From: Microbacterium sp. SZ1
GTDB lineage: Bacteria; Actinomycetota; Actinomycetes; Actinomycetales; Microbacteriaceae
Reading direction: 5' to 3'
DNA: 64,000 nucleotides
Assembly: GCF_002362255.1 (NCBI RefSeq)
Contig: NZ_LPVV01000004.1
Location: 1 to 64,000, forward strand
Shown here piece by piece: positions 54,388 to 62,472 of the stretch. The position numbers and the translations under genes are program-made. A model generated the notes under the pieces. The model saw only the letters and a list, made by a program, of their open reading frames with translations. It ran no database searches and was not told where the DNA came from. Position 1 is the first letter of the stretch. Every line of letters begins with the position of its first letter.

Positions 54388-54404
54388 ATACCCCGCTGGG
54401 GTCT
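54388..54404. promoter_or_regulatory. Second, imperfect CsoR-type operator
   Basis: ATACCCCGCTGGGGTCT, half matching the csoR operator (ATACCCC..GGGGT). It lies about 60 bases before the copper-storage gene, on whose strand it would act as operator. Confidence 0.6.
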
Positions 54405-54513
54405 GGTAACCCGGTATTGATAAGCCGCCGCGCTGCGCAGATCAGCCTGTGAGCTGAACAGAGTCGGCGACCACGTTCGCCTAGCGGGAATAGAAGCGAA
54501 AACATTGAGTTAC

Positions 54514-54530
54514 ATACCCCCAGGGGGTAT
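54514..54530. promoter_or_regulatory. CsoR operator upstream of csoR
   Basis: ATACCCCCAGGGGGTAT, a perfect 17-bp palindrome ten bases before the csoR start. GTATACCCC.GGGGTATAC-type palindromes are the known CsoR sites. Confidence 0.85.
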
Positions 54531-54539
54531 GCTCGAGGC

Positions 54540-54821
54540 ATGAACGGGTACGACGGAAGCAAGGACGACCTGCGCAAGCGGTTGAATCGCGTCGAAGGCC
54601 AGGTGCGGGGGATCTCCCGGATGGTTGATGAGGACAAGTACTGCATCGACATCCTTACGCAGGTCTCTGCGGCGACGAAGGCCCTGGAGACGGTGGCGTT
54701 GTCGTTGCTGAGCGATCATCTGAGTCACTGCGTCGCTCAGGCAAGTGCTGAGGGTGGCGACTTCGCAGCGGAGAAGGTTCGTGAGGCCAACGAAGCCATC
54801 GCCCGCCTGGTTCGTTCATGA
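54540..54821 (+). CDS. csoR: CsoR-family copper-sensing repressor
   Basis: 93-aa all-helical CsoR/RcnR-family repressor. The conserved Arg/Lys N-terminus (DDLRKRLNRVEGQVRGISRM), Cys in DKYCIDILTQ and the His/Cys pair in LSDHLSHCVAQ give the Cys-His-Cys copper(I) site. A perfect palindromic operator lies upstream. It controls the copper module in both directions. ATG at 54540. Confidence 0.94.
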   Translation: MNGYDGSKDDLRKRLNRVEGQVRGISRMVDEDKYCIDILTQVSAATKALETVALSLLSDHLSHCVAQASAEGGDFAAEKVREANEAIARLVRS

Positions 54822-54851
54822 CCACACGTCTGTTTAGTAAAGGAGAACACC

Positions 54852-55175
54852 ATGACTGATCGCATCGAGCTGAGACTGACGGATGCGAACGCTGGTTGCG
54901 CATGCTGCGCTGCCCCATCGAACACAGAGACAGCCGTCCACGACGATTCTGCGGTCACATCGGAGGTGCTCGTCGACGGGATGACATGCTCGCATTGCGC
55001 ATCGAGCGTCAGTGAGGAGCTGGGCGCTGTCGACGGTGTCGAGTCCGTCACCGTGGATCTCAACGCGGGTGGCACCTCCCGGGTGACCATCCGCAGCACC
55101 GCCCCGGTTGACCCCGCCGCTGTGAAGGCTGCGGTGGAGGAGGCCGGCTACGCTCTCGCGACCAGCCAGCCCTGA
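54852..55175 (+). CDS. copZ: CopZ-like copper chaperone with heavy-metal-associated domain
   Basis: 107-aa: an N-terminal extension with CACC (residues about 17-20), then a single HMA domain with the metal site VDGMTCSHCASSVSEEL. Presumably delivers Cu(I) to the CopB-type ATPase and CsoR. ATG at 54852 after AAAGGAGAACACC. The extra Cys-rich N-terminus is not part of the typical 68-residue CopZ. Confidence 0.9.
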   Translation: MTDRIELRLTDANAGCACCAAPSNTETAVHDDSAVTSEVLVDGMTCSHCASSVSEELGAVDGVESVTVDLNAGGTSRVTIRSTAPVDPAAVKAAVEEAGYALATSQP

Positions 55176-55230
55176 GTTGCATCTTTCGGCGTCCGGCTTA
55201 CCCCGGGCGCACCTGAGCAAGGAGTCTCCG

Positions 55231-57369
55231 ATGAGCCAGCACGACGAACACACCGATCACACCGCGCACCGCAACCACACGGCGGCGGTAACGACGGAGC
55301 ACGACCATGGGGCGATGAGCCACGATCACGCTGCACCGCACGAAGACACCGGGCACGGCGGCCACGAAGATCACGCCGGTCACGGCGGGCATGGCGGCCA
55401 CGGGGATCATGTGGGGCAGTTCCGGCGCCTGTTCTGGATCATGCTGCTCCTCGCCGTGCCGGTGGTCGGATTCTCGACGATGTTCTCGATGATCCTGGGG
55501 TACCCGCTGCCGGACGCGGCGTGGGTCGCGTGGGTGTCACCGGCTCTCGGAACGGTGATGTACGTGTGGGGCGGTGCCCCGTTCCTGACCGGTGCGGTCG
55601 GTGAACTTCGTGCCCGCAAACCGGGGATGATGCTGCTGATCGCCCTCGCGATCACCGTGGCGTTCCTCGCCTCCTGGGGGGCGAGCATCGGGCTGCTGCA
55701 CCACGAGCTGGATTTCTGGTGGGAGCTGGCGCTGCTGATCGTGATCATGCTGCTCGGCCACTGGATCGAGATGCGTTCCCTCGCCCAGACGACGTCGGCG
55801 TTGGATTCCCTCGCCGCATTGCTGCCCGACGAGGCGGAGAAGGTCGACGGAGACACCACTGTCACCGTCGCACCGGCTGATCTGCAGGTCGGAGACGTGG
55901 TGGTGGTGCGTCCGGGCGGGCGGGTCCCCGCGGATGGGCGGATCGTGCAGGGTTCGGCCAGCATGGACGAGTCGATGATCACCGGAGAGTCTCGGCCGGT
56001 GCGCCGCAGCGATGGTGACCCGGTAATCGCTGGAACCGTAGCCACCGATTCCGGGGTGCGGGTAGAGATCACCGCCATTGGTGAAGACACCGCACTCGCG
56101 GGCATCCAGAAACTGGTCACGGAGGCGCAGAGTTCATCGTCGCGGGCGCAACGACTCGCGGATAAGGCAGCGGGGTGGCTGTTCTGGTTCGCGCTCGGCG
56201 CTGCCGCGATCACCGCGATTGTGTGGACTCTCGTCGGCCAGCCCGAGGCAGCCGTGATCCGCACCATCACCGTGCTGGTCATCGCCTGCCCGCACGCGCT
56301 GGGTCTCGCGATCCCACTGGTCGTGTCGATAGCGACCGAACGCGCCGCCCGTGGAGGTGTGCTGATCAAGGATCGTCTCGCCCTGGAGAGCATGCGCACC
56401 GTCGACACGATCCTGTTCGACAAGACCGGCACGCTCACCAAGGGCACCCCCGCCGTGACCGCGATCGATCCCGTCACAGGGGCCGACGCCGATCAGCTGC
56501 TCGCGTGGGCGGCGGCCGCGGAAGCGGACTCCGAGCACCCCCTCGCCCGTGCGATCGTCAACGCAGCGAAAGAGAAGAACCTCACCGTTCCGCGATCGAC
56601 CGATTTTGAATCCTCCCCCGCCGTGGGGGTGCGTGCCCGTGTCGACGGACACGTCGTGCAGGTCGGCGGCCCGTACATGCTCGAGCAAGAACACGCCGTT
56701 GAGCTGCCGGTTGCCGACGAGTGGCGCGGTGAGGGTGCGATCATCCTCCACGTGCTCGTTGACGGTCAGGTGACGGGCGCGCTGCGCCTGGCGGATGAGA
56801 TCCGGTCCGAGTCGCGTCACGCGGTCGATGCGCTCCACGAACGGGGCGTGCAGGTGGTGATGATCACCGGTGACGCCGATGCGGTCGCCGCGTCCGTCGC
56901 CGGCGAGCTGGGTATCGACCGGTACTTCGCCGGGGTCCGGCCGGAGGACAAGGCCTCCAAGGTGAAAGAACTGCAACACGAAGGCCGCAAGGTCGCGATG
57001 GTCGGTGACGGCGTGAACGACGCCCCCGCCCTCGCCCAGGCGGACGTGGGGATTGCGATCGGTGCCGGAACGGACGTCGCGATTGCCTCAGCGGGTGTCA
57101 TCCTCGCCAGCGACGACCCTCGATCGGTGATCTCCGTGATTGAGCTGTCGCGGGCGAGTTACCGGAAGATGAAACAGAACCTCTGGTGGGCCGCCGGGTA
57201 CAACCTGCTCTCCGTCCCCCTCGCGGCCGGTGTGCTCGCCCCCGTCGGATTCGTGTTGCCGATGTCCGTCGGTGCGGTGCTGATGTCACTGTCCACGATC
57301 GTTGTCGCGCTGAATGCGCAGTTGCTGCGACGGCTGAACCTCAGCCCGGACGCCGTCGTCGACAAGTAG
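55231..57369 (+). CDS. copB: CopB-type copper-exporting P-type ATPase
   Basis: 712-aa P1B ATPase with a His-rich N-terminal region (about 65 residues, many HxH and GGH repeats) and the CPH motif in VIACPHALGLAIPL (353-355), which identifies the CopB (P1B-3) class; phosphorylation site Asp 397 in DKTGTLTKG, TGES in MITGESRP and GDGVNDAPALAQADVGIAIG. CopB ATPases export copper or silver. ATG at 55231 after GCAAGGAG. Confidence 0.95.
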   Translation: MSQHDEHTDHTAHRNHTAAVTTEHDHGAMSHDHAAPHEDTGHGGHEDHAGHGGHGGHGDHVGQFRRLFWIMLLLAVPVVGFSTMFSMILGYPLPDAAWVAWVSPALGTVMYVWGGAPFLTGAVGELRARKPGMMLLIALAITVAFLASWGASIGLLHHELDFWWELALLIVIMLLGHWIEMRSLAQTTSALDSLAALLPDEAEKVDGDTTVTVAPADLQVGDVVVVRPGGRVPADGRIVQGSASMDESMITGESRPVRRSDGDPVIAGTVATDSGVRVEITAIGEDTALAGIQKLVTEAQSSSSRAQRLADKAAGWLFWFALGAAAITAIVWTLVGQPEAAVIRTITVLVIACPHALGLAIPLVVSIATERAARGGVLIKDRLALESMRTVDTILFDKTGTLTKGTPAVTAIDPVTGADADQLLAWAAAAEADSEHPLARAIVNAAKEKNLTVPRSTDFESSPAVGVRARVDGHVVQVGGPYMLEQEHAVELPVADEWRGEGAIILHVLVDGQVTGALRLADEIRSESRHAVDALHERGVQVVMITGDADAVAASVAGELGIDRYFAGVRPEDKASKVKELQHEGRKVAMVGDGVNDAPALAQADVGIAIGAGTDVAIASAGVILASDDPRSVISVIELSRASYRKMKQNLWWAAGYNLLSVPLAAGVLAPVGFVLPMSVGAVLMSLSTIVVALNAQLLRRLNLSPDAVVDK

Positions 57370-57417
57370 GCGTCAGGGGCGGCGGCGACGTACCCTGGAA
57401 GAAAGGGAGGTGGGACA

Positions 57418-57858
57418 GTGTTGATGACGATCGCACGGCGCGTGCAAGACCAGCGCACCCTCACCCGCACCCTCCTGACCGTCGTCGCCGTCGCCTTTTC
57501 CGTGATCTTCGGGCTTCTGGCGATGCACTCGATGAACACGCACACCATGCCCTCCGGGCACAGTGAGACCATCGCCGTCGCACCCGCGCATGCCGACGCT
57601 CACCCCGCGCACGCCTCAGGCGACGCCGCAGCGGTGGTCGAGGCGGGGTGCGCCACGTGTTCTGACGATCACGGCATGGCGTGGATGGCCTGCGTTCTCG
57701 CGCTCCTCATTGTCGTCGTGCTGCTCGCCCGGCCGTCCGCCTGGTGGCGAGCCGTCGCGCACTCCCTGGGAACGCCCGTGTCCCGCCTACACCTCCGGGA
57801 TGCGCTGCATCCGCTGCGGCCTCCGTCTCTCACCGTTCTCTGCATCAGTCGCACGTGA
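57418..57858 (+). CDS. DUF6153-like membrane protein
   Basis: 146-aa protein with two hydrophobic segments (residues about 17-38 and 88-108) and a His/Met-rich external loop (MHSMNTHTMPSGH, AHADAHPAHASGD), the pattern of DUF6153-type proteins near copper genes. GTG at 57418 is preceded by GGGAGG; ATG at 57424 is possible. Probably part of the csoR operon. Confidence 0.65.
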   Translation: MLMTIARRVQDQRTLTRTLLTVVAVAFSVIFGLLAMHSMNTHTMPSGHSETIAVAPAHADAHPAHASGDAAAVVEAGCATCSDDHGMAWMACVLALLIVVVLLARPSAWWRAVAHSLGTPVSRLHLRDALHPLRPPSLTVLCISRT

Positions 57859-57943
57859 TGGCAGGCGCGCCCGCCTTCTGCGGGTAACGCCCTTGCCCAG
57901 CCTCTCTCGCTGGGCACCCTCATCGACTTTTGGAGAACCCATC

Positions 57944-58540
57944 ATGAAGACCCGTTTTGCGGCGACCGCCGCACTCACCCTCGCCGCAGTGCTTGGACTC
58001 GCCGGCTGCGCCGGTAACACCTCGGGCGGCGGCGACATGCCCGGTATGAACCACGAAAGCAGCAGCTCCGCCCCGGCCTCCGCGGACGCCAATGACGCCG
58101 ACATCATGTTCGCCAGCATGATGAAGGAGCACCACGCCCAGGCCATCGACATGTCCGACATGCTTCTCAGCAAGGAGGGCGTCGACGAACGTGTCGTCGC
58201 CCTTGCGGAAGAGATCAAGGCCGCGCAGGAGCCCGAAATCCAGAAGATGGACCAGTGGCTCGAAGAGTGGGGCGCTGACACTTCCGACATGGAGGGAATG
58301 GATCACGGCGGCGGCATGATGTCCGAAGAGGACATGCAGGCTCTCGAGGACGCCACCGGTGCGGACGCCAGCCGCCTGTTCCTCGAGCAGATGATTCAGC
58401 ACCACGAGGGTGCCGTCGAGATGGCCCAAGAAGAGGTCGACAACGGCCAGAACAGCGACGCGATCGCTCTGGCCGAGACGATCATCGAGGCGCAGACCAC
58501 GGAGATCGCCACGATGAAAGACCTCCTCGACACACTCTGA
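57944..58540 (+). CDS. DUF305 lipoprotein
   Basis: 198-aa lipoprotein, lipobox LGLAGCAG (Cys 22), then Met/His-rich MPGMNHE and two DUF305 halves with MMKEHHAQAIDMSDML and MIQHHEGAVEMAQEEV. The repeated HH and Met pattern is typical of copper-associated DUF305 proteins. ATG at 57944 with GGAG upstream. Supports extracellular copper binding. Confidence 0.85.
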   Translation: MKTRFAATAALTLAAVLGLAGCAGNTSGGGDMPGMNHESSSSAPASADANDADIMFASMMKEHHAQAIDMSDMLLSKEGVDERVVALAEEIKAAQEPEIQKMDQWLEEWGADTSDMEGMDHGGGMMSEEDMQALEDATGADASRLFLEQMIQHHEGAVEMAQEEVDNGQNSDAIALAETIIEAQTTEIATMKDLLDTL

Positions 58541-58683
58541 TCTACCTTCGGGGGTGCGGCGCTCGCCCGCACCCCCGAACTGGCCTTCTCGCAGTAACCC
58601 ACGCCACCGCGCTGGTGCCATGTCGCGACTCTCATTCGCGTACCGCTCGCGCACCTGCATGCATTTCTTCACGTCGGAGTCTC

Positions 58684-59529
58684 ATGAACCGCCACTCGCC
58701 CCTACCCGCTTTCGCGATCGCTCTCGCAGCCGTCGCCCTCACCGGCTGCGCCGTGCCGCAGGCCTCCGGCACCAACGCGGTCCCCCCCGTTATCCAACAC
58801 ATTCACGGTGTTGCCGCTGACCCCCGCGGTGAGGACCTCTTCATAGCCACCCACGGAGGACTCTTCACCCTCACGCCCGAGGGTGCGATCACCGGCCCCA
58901 TCGGAGGCCACGACTTCGACGCGATGGGCTTCACCGTCCTCGACGACGCCCTCTTCGCATCCGGTCACCCGGGCACACAGACACCCGCAGAGCTCGGCTC
59001 CCCGAACCTAGGTGTCATTCGTAGTGACGACTTCGGCGAATCGTGGTCACCGATCGCCCTCACTGGCAGTACGGACTTCCATGTCCTCACCGCCGGACCA
59101 GACGGCACTCTCTACGGGATCGCCTCCGATGGCGTCGATCTGCTCATCAGCACTGACGACGGTCTCGAATGGACCCGCGGCGCAACACTTGCCGCGGCAG
59201 ACCTCGCCGCCACCGGCGACGGTCTCTACGCCGCCGCGGAAGAAGGACTGCTCCTCAGCACCGACAACGGCGCCACCTTCACCCCCGTCGCCGACGCCCC
59301 GCTGCTCTACACACTCGACGCCAAACCCAATGGCTCGCTCGCAGGAGTCGGAACCGATGGCGCCCTCTGGTCACAGAACACCGAAGGAACATGGCAACGC
59401 CTCGACGCGCTTCAAGGGGCCGCTCAGGCCTTCACCGCGATCGATGACGAACGCTTCATCGTTGTCGACGACCGCGGCATCGTCCAGATCACAGCCGACG
59501 ACACAACCATCCTCGCCCCCGCCCGGTAG
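58684..59529 (+). CDS. Lipoprotein, F510_1955-type glycosylhydrolase-like beta-propeller
   Basis: 281-aa lipoprotein with lipobox ALTGCAV (Cys 22). The rest is made of beta-propeller-like repeats (GVAADPRGEDLFIATHGGLF, VIRSDDFGESW, LLISTDDGLEWTRG, LLLSTDNGATF), with Asp-box motifs like those of sialidases. Members of this family occur near copper and other metal resistance genes and their substrate is unknown. ATG at 58684; the longer GTG start at 58615 has no signal peptide. Confidence 0.75.
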   Translation: MNRHSPLPAFAIALAAVALTGCAVPQASGTNAVPPVIQHIHGVAADPRGEDLFIATHGGLFTLTPEGAITGPIGGHDFDAMGFTVLDDALFASGHPGTQTPAELGSPNLGVIRSDDFGESWSPIALTGSTDFHVLTAGPDGTLYGIASDGVDLLISTDDGLEWTRGATLAAADLAATGDGLYAAAEEGLLLSTDNGATFTPVADAPLLYTLDAKPNGSLAGVGTDGALWSQNTEGTWQRLDALQGAAQAFTAIDDERFIVVDDRGIVQITADDTTILAPAR

Positions 59530-59556
59530 AGAACGCCACCACCAGAACGGCCACCC

Positions 59557-59673
59557 ATGGTCCCCCGCCGCAATCCCTTCCGACGCATATCCGCCTTCAT
59601 CGCGTGCGCCACAGTCCTCGCCCTGCTTCTCGCCCTTGCGAGCTTCTACCTCATCGGAGCCATATTCAGATGA
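59557..59673 (+). CDS. 38-aa membrane peptide
   Basis: Basic N-terminus MVPRRNPFRRISAFIAC followed by one membrane helix (TVLALLLALASFYLIGAIF). It ends ATGA with the next gene, a sign of a real operon member. No function known. Confidence 0.55.
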   Translation: MVPRRNPFRRISAFIACATVLALLLALASFYLIGAIFR

Positions 59674-59963
59674 CCCGCCACCTGCACCCAGCTCGGCACC
59701 GTCCACGAGCACACGTTCCCACGCGCACCAGCCACATGTCCCCACAGCGGCGTCACGATCGCCTCGTACGTATCGGGGCCTTCCTTCTCCTGGCCGCCGT
59801 CGCACTGATCGCAACTCATCTCCTCATCGACACAACCGTTCCAGACCAACGGTCACTCTGGGCATACACGCTCGGAAGCTACGAAACAGCGTTCATCCTC
59901 GCGATCGTCGGACTGGCGCTCGTGCTGCGTGAACCCCCGGGAGGCGCGGATGAATCTCAATGA
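59670..59963 (+). CDS. 97-aa membrane protein of the copper module
   Basis: Two hydrophobic segments (about residues 34-52 and 66-86), with a basic His/Arg-rich N-terminus. Starts inside the stop of the 38-aa peptide and overlaps the next gene by 14 bases. A later ATG (59736) would keep both membrane segments. Confidence 0.6.
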   Translation: MTRHLHPARHRPRAHVPTRTSHMSPQRRHDRLVRIGAFLLLAAVALIATHLLIDTTVPDQRSLWAYTLGSYETAFILAIVGLALVLREPPGGADESQ

Positions 59964-60204
59964 CTACTGGACCAACGCCTTTTGGTCCGTCATCCCCACG
60001 ATCGCCGTCGTCGCAGCATTCTGGTTCGTCCTGCGGTCCATCATCAGAGCCGACCGCAACGAACGAAAAGCACACGCCAAGATCGAGCAGCAACTCCGCG
60101 CGGAACGAAACCATCCTCGCCAACTCGCATCGGCGGACGACGAGCGAGACCCGCTACCTGAACGCCGGAAACGTCTGCCGAAAGCAGATACCGGCGAACG
60201 TTAA
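59950..60204 (+). CDS. 84-aa membrane protein of the copper module
   Basis: One N-terminal membrane segment (AFWSVIPTIAVVAAFWFVLRSII) and a long basic, charged C-terminal tail with heptad-like Glu/Lys/Arg. ATG at 59950 preceded by GGGAGG. Resembles lysyl- or lipoprotein-like small proteins that end copper modules; no function can be assigned. Confidence 0.6.
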   Translation: MNLNDYWTNAFWSVIPTIAVVAAFWFVLRSIIRADRNERKAHAKIEQQLRAERNHPRQLASADDERDPLPERRKRLPKADTGER

Positions 60205-60238
60205 CGGCGGGCGCACGATGACGGGCGACGCGAACTCG

Positions 60239-60258
60239 CCGGAAACGATCGTTTTCGG
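60239..60258 (+). repeat. Module-boundary palindrome, copy 3
   Basis: CCGGAAACGATCGTTTTCGG, one base different from copies 1 and 2, with CGCCG/CGGCG arms. It lies 35 bases after the last copper gene, in the 324-bp gap 60205-60528, together with the fourth copy. The gap shows no other gene. Confidence 0.85.
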
Positions 60259-60385
60259 CGGGTCGTCTGCTGCACGCTCCCTCCTGCTGTGCTCACTCGC
60301 GTCTTCAGCGGGAGATTTTGGAAAGCGGAGATGGGTCCGAGGCCTCGCTTGCGGCACCACCAGTAGAACCGAATGCGAAACCACG

Positions 60386-60408
60386 CCGCAAACGATCGTG
60401 TACGGCGG
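60386..60408 (+). repeat. Module-boundary palindrome, copy 4 (degenerate)
   Basis: CCGCAAACGATCGTGTACGG keeps the ACGATCGT core and the CCG arms but has lost part of the right-hand TTT. Confidence 0.7.
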
Positions 60409-60528
60409 GCGGCACCGAACCGTGAGGTTGCTCAACATTTTCTTGCGAGAGGCGAGGGGAAGTCTGCAATGTCGGACATATGAGGGATCGTGGTGACTAT
60501 GAGCTGACCAGGATCGTGAGGGAACGCT

Positions 60529-60855
60529 ATGACCGGTAACGACGAGCCCGAAGGGCATTCGTCCCCCGATCGCGTTCCTACTCTCATCGCGTGGGCAACG
60601 GATCAGGCCTGGCTGGCCGAGGCAGACCGCGATCGCGCCGAGGAACGTTTCGACCGGCTCGCTGGAGACCGCGAACTCGCGACCGCACTCCAGGCCAGCG
60701 GATACCGTGGCCGGAACTACGATCTGTTCGCGAATGAGATCGCGAAGTACGGGTGGGCTGTCATCCGCGGGTGGATCTACAAAGGGCAGATTCGTGGCGA
60801 GGTGAAGCGAAAAGGCTTCGGCGCACTGGAGCCTGAGCCCGCCCGGGCTCGATGA
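60529..60855 (+). CDS. First half of a split sigma-factor-like pair
   Basis: 108-aa protein, acidic N-terminus, then GYRGRNYDLFANEIAKYGWA and VIRGWIYKGQIRGEVKRKG, which resembles the early helices of sigma-70 region 2 in large actinobacterial sigma proteins. Ends ATGA with the next gene. Likely co-translated with the second half; might form a bipartite sigma factor. Confidence 0.55.
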   Translation: MTGNDEPEGHSSPDRVPTLIAWATDQAWLAEADRDRAEERFDRLAGDRELATALQASGYRGRNYDLFANEIAKYGWAVIRGWIYKGQIRGEVKRKGFGALEPEPARAR

Positions 60856-61337
60856 TCGAAGAGGCCGAGAGCCTGGCGGATGAGACGATCGTGCTCGCCC
60901 TCACCGCGTTCCGAGACAAGGTGCTCGTCCCGGGCAAGTGGGACCCCGCCAAGGGAGCTTCCCTGCGCACGTTCTTCGTGGGCCAGTGCCTTCTGCAGTT
61001 CAGCAACGTCTACAAGCGTTGGCGTCGAGAAGAGCTGCGTTCATATGCGGAGCCGCAGGCTCCGCCGCCCGCAGCGGCCTGGGCCGACGACTTCGAGGAG
61101 GGTCCGTCGACGTCGGCTGCTCCCGACGCGAGCGAGGCGGCGCACATCAAGGACGAGCTGCGTCGTGCATTCGGGAGCATCAAGGACGAGCGTGTCCGCT
61201 CAGCCTTTTATCTGAACGTGACGCATGGCTTCACGCACGCGGAGATCGGCGAGAAGCTTGGCATGACCGCGAAAGCGGTGGAGTCGGCGATCGCGCGCGC
61301 ACGTCAGCAAGTACGACAGAACCGGGAGTCCGCATGA
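60852..61337 (+). CDS. ECF-type sigma-factor-like protein (second half of pair)
   Basis: 161-aa protein with region 2-like SLRTFFVGQCLLQFSNVYKR(WRRE) near residue 35 and a clear region 4 helix-turn-helix at the end (THAEIGEKLGMTAKAVESAI). ECF sigma factors direct RNA polymerase to special promoters. It overlaps the previous and next genes by ATGA, forming a three-gene unit. Confidence 0.72.
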   Translation: MIEEAESLADETIVLALTAFRDKVLVPGKWDPAKGASLRTFFVGQCLLQFSNVYKRWRREELRSYAEPQAPPPAAAWADDFEEGPSTSAAPDASEAAHIKDELRRAFGSIKDERVRSAFYLNVTHGFTHAEIGEKLGMTAKAVESAIARARQQVRQNRESA

Positions 61338-61498
61338 GCAGTGAATTTCGAGGCAAGATCGAGCGCTCGTCCTTCGGGACCCAGAACGCGAAGGCGGCAC
61401 GCCGAACCGTTTCCGCCAACAAAGCGCAGTCGCTCGTCTCGCGATCGATGACGGGCAAGACTCAATCGAAGCAGTTGAGAGGCCGCGAGGGGAAGTGA
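61334..61498 (+). CDS. 54-aa basic hypothetical protein
   Basis: Starts in the stop of the sigma-like gene (ATGA). Lys/Arg/Ser/Gln-rich (KAARRTVSANKAQSLVS), with no recognised fold. Could be a small partner of the sigma-like pair. Confidence 0.55.
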   Translation: MSSEFRGKIERSSFGTQNAKAARRTVSANKAQSLVSRSMTGKTQSKQLRGREGK

Positions 61499-61542
61499 CC
61501 AGCGGCGGACATATACCGAGATGTCGGGATCACAACGGAAAA

Positions 61543-61570
61543 GAGCCGCCCCGCGGTAACGGGACGGCTC
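61543..61570 (+). terminator. Hairpin terminator after the sigma-like unit
   Basis: GAGCCGCCCCG pairs with CGGGACGGCTC (one mismatch) across a six-base loop, 45 bases after the last gene of the unit. Confidence 0.7.
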
Positions 61571-61687
61571 ACAAGCCCTGAGAAGGTCAGGTCTCATCCA
61601 GAGCACTGACTGTACCGGAGTTGGCAGCCGCAGACTAGCGGCGCTCCATCTCATGGCACCCCGGCACCAATCAGTGAAGGAGTTCCC

Positions 61688-61894
61688 ATGGGAACCGTTC
61701 GTCGCTCTGCATCCACCGGTCGTTTCGTCTCCAAGGCCGCTGCGGCCCGCTGGCCCGGAAAGACCACCACCGAACGTGTCGGTTCCGGCACGAGCAACTC
61801 GACCACGGTGCACCGCTCCGCGTCGTCGGGCCGGTTCGTCACCGAATCGACCGCCAACCGCAACCCGGGCGGCACGATCAGCCAGCGCGTCTAA
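61688..61894 (+). CDS. 68-aa protein with internal duplication
   Basis: Two consecutive copies of a 27-residue unit: RRSASTGRFVSKAAAARWPG and HRSASSGRFVTESTANRNPG, each followed by a TT/TI...RV end. Basic and likely nucleic-acid associated. ATG at 61688 with GAAGGAG upstream. Similar short proteins are found on actinobacterial plasmids and phages, as far as I recall. Confidence 0.65.
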   Translation: MGTVRRSASTGRFVSKAAAARWPGKTTTERVGSGTSNSTTVHRSASSGRFVTESTANRNPGGTISQRV

Positions 61895-61902
61895 TCGAAC
61901 CT

Positions 61903-61934
61903 GAGGGCCTGCACGTGCACACGTGCAGGCCCTC
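61903..61934 (+). terminator. Perfect hairpin terminator
   Basis: GAGGGCCTGCACGT and ACGTGCAGGCCCTC pair perfectly (14 bp) around a 4-base loop, eight bases after the stop of the 68-aa protein gene. Confidence 0.9.
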
Positions 61935-61975
61935 GTTGTGTAAGTCGAGGGCCTCCAGAACCCCGTCGGTGGCGG

Positions 61976-62170
61976 TCAGTAGTTCACCTTGTCGATGACG
62001 AGGTTCCCGTCGAGCATCTCGTGCGGGACGGGTCCTGCACTGGGGGAGCGGGATGGTCAGTCTCACGAGGTCGGGGTCCGCAACGGTCTCCGCGGACGCC
62101 AAGGCGTGAGCGCCCGGGACGGCAACGCCGACCGGCATCTCAATGTCTGCCGCAGCGCCGGAGCCGGCAA
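61976..62170 (-). pseudogene. Truncated 3' end of a gene at the possible transposon junction
   Basis: On the minus strand a plausible protein end runs NIAGSGAAADIEMPVGVAVP, then (after a frameshift near 62040) AGPVPHEMLDGNLVIDKVNY and a TGA at 61976. The upstream end breaks off about where a TGTTCACC repeat (62171) begins. The family is not recognised. Remaining bases up to 62472 hold the putative transposon end and no gene that I can support. Confidence 0.4.
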
Positions 62171-62396
62171 TGTTCACCGGAAGCCGGCGGCGAGTACTGT
62201 TCACCCGAAGGCTAGTGGGGGAGCTTTCCCCTCGTTCGTTCAAGTCTGGCCTTGCGTTGCCTAGACCTTGCGACGGAAGCCGGTGGAGTCCCGAGTGACA
62301 TCGGGCGACCAACGATGCGGTTCTCGCTTCACGTCGGGCCACTCGAGATCAGATCGAACGATATCCGGTCCGCGCCGGTGTGTCGGAAGCCCGTCG
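62171..62396. repeat. Candidate transposon-end repeats upstream of tnsA
   Basis: TGTTCACCGGAAG at 62171-62183 and TGTTCACCCGAAG at 62198-62210 are direct repeats 27 bp apart; related GGAAGCC words occur at about 62275 (CGACGGAAGCCGG) and 62381 (TGTCGGAAGCCCG). The TGT beginning and the repeated short words, placed before tnsA, resemble the TnsB-binding repeats at Tn7-type ends. Not proven. Confidence 0.45.
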
Positions 62397-62472
62397 AAGC
62401 CGACCGGGCTGATCCTGGGCGCAGGCGACGAAGATGTGCCTACCGGCAATCCGCCTCCCTCCGGGAGTGATG

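Noticed and set aside
49000-60420. Integron attC-like sites at the module boundaries
   Set aside because: No integrase in the window and no consistent R-Y-Y-Y-AAC / GTTRRRY pairs beside the palindromes; left as recombination-site speculation only.
61878-62342. 154-codon minus-strand frame as a complete gene
   Set aside because: It joins the possible broken gene end with transposon-end sequence and crosses a terminator; only the part 61976-62170 looks like protein.
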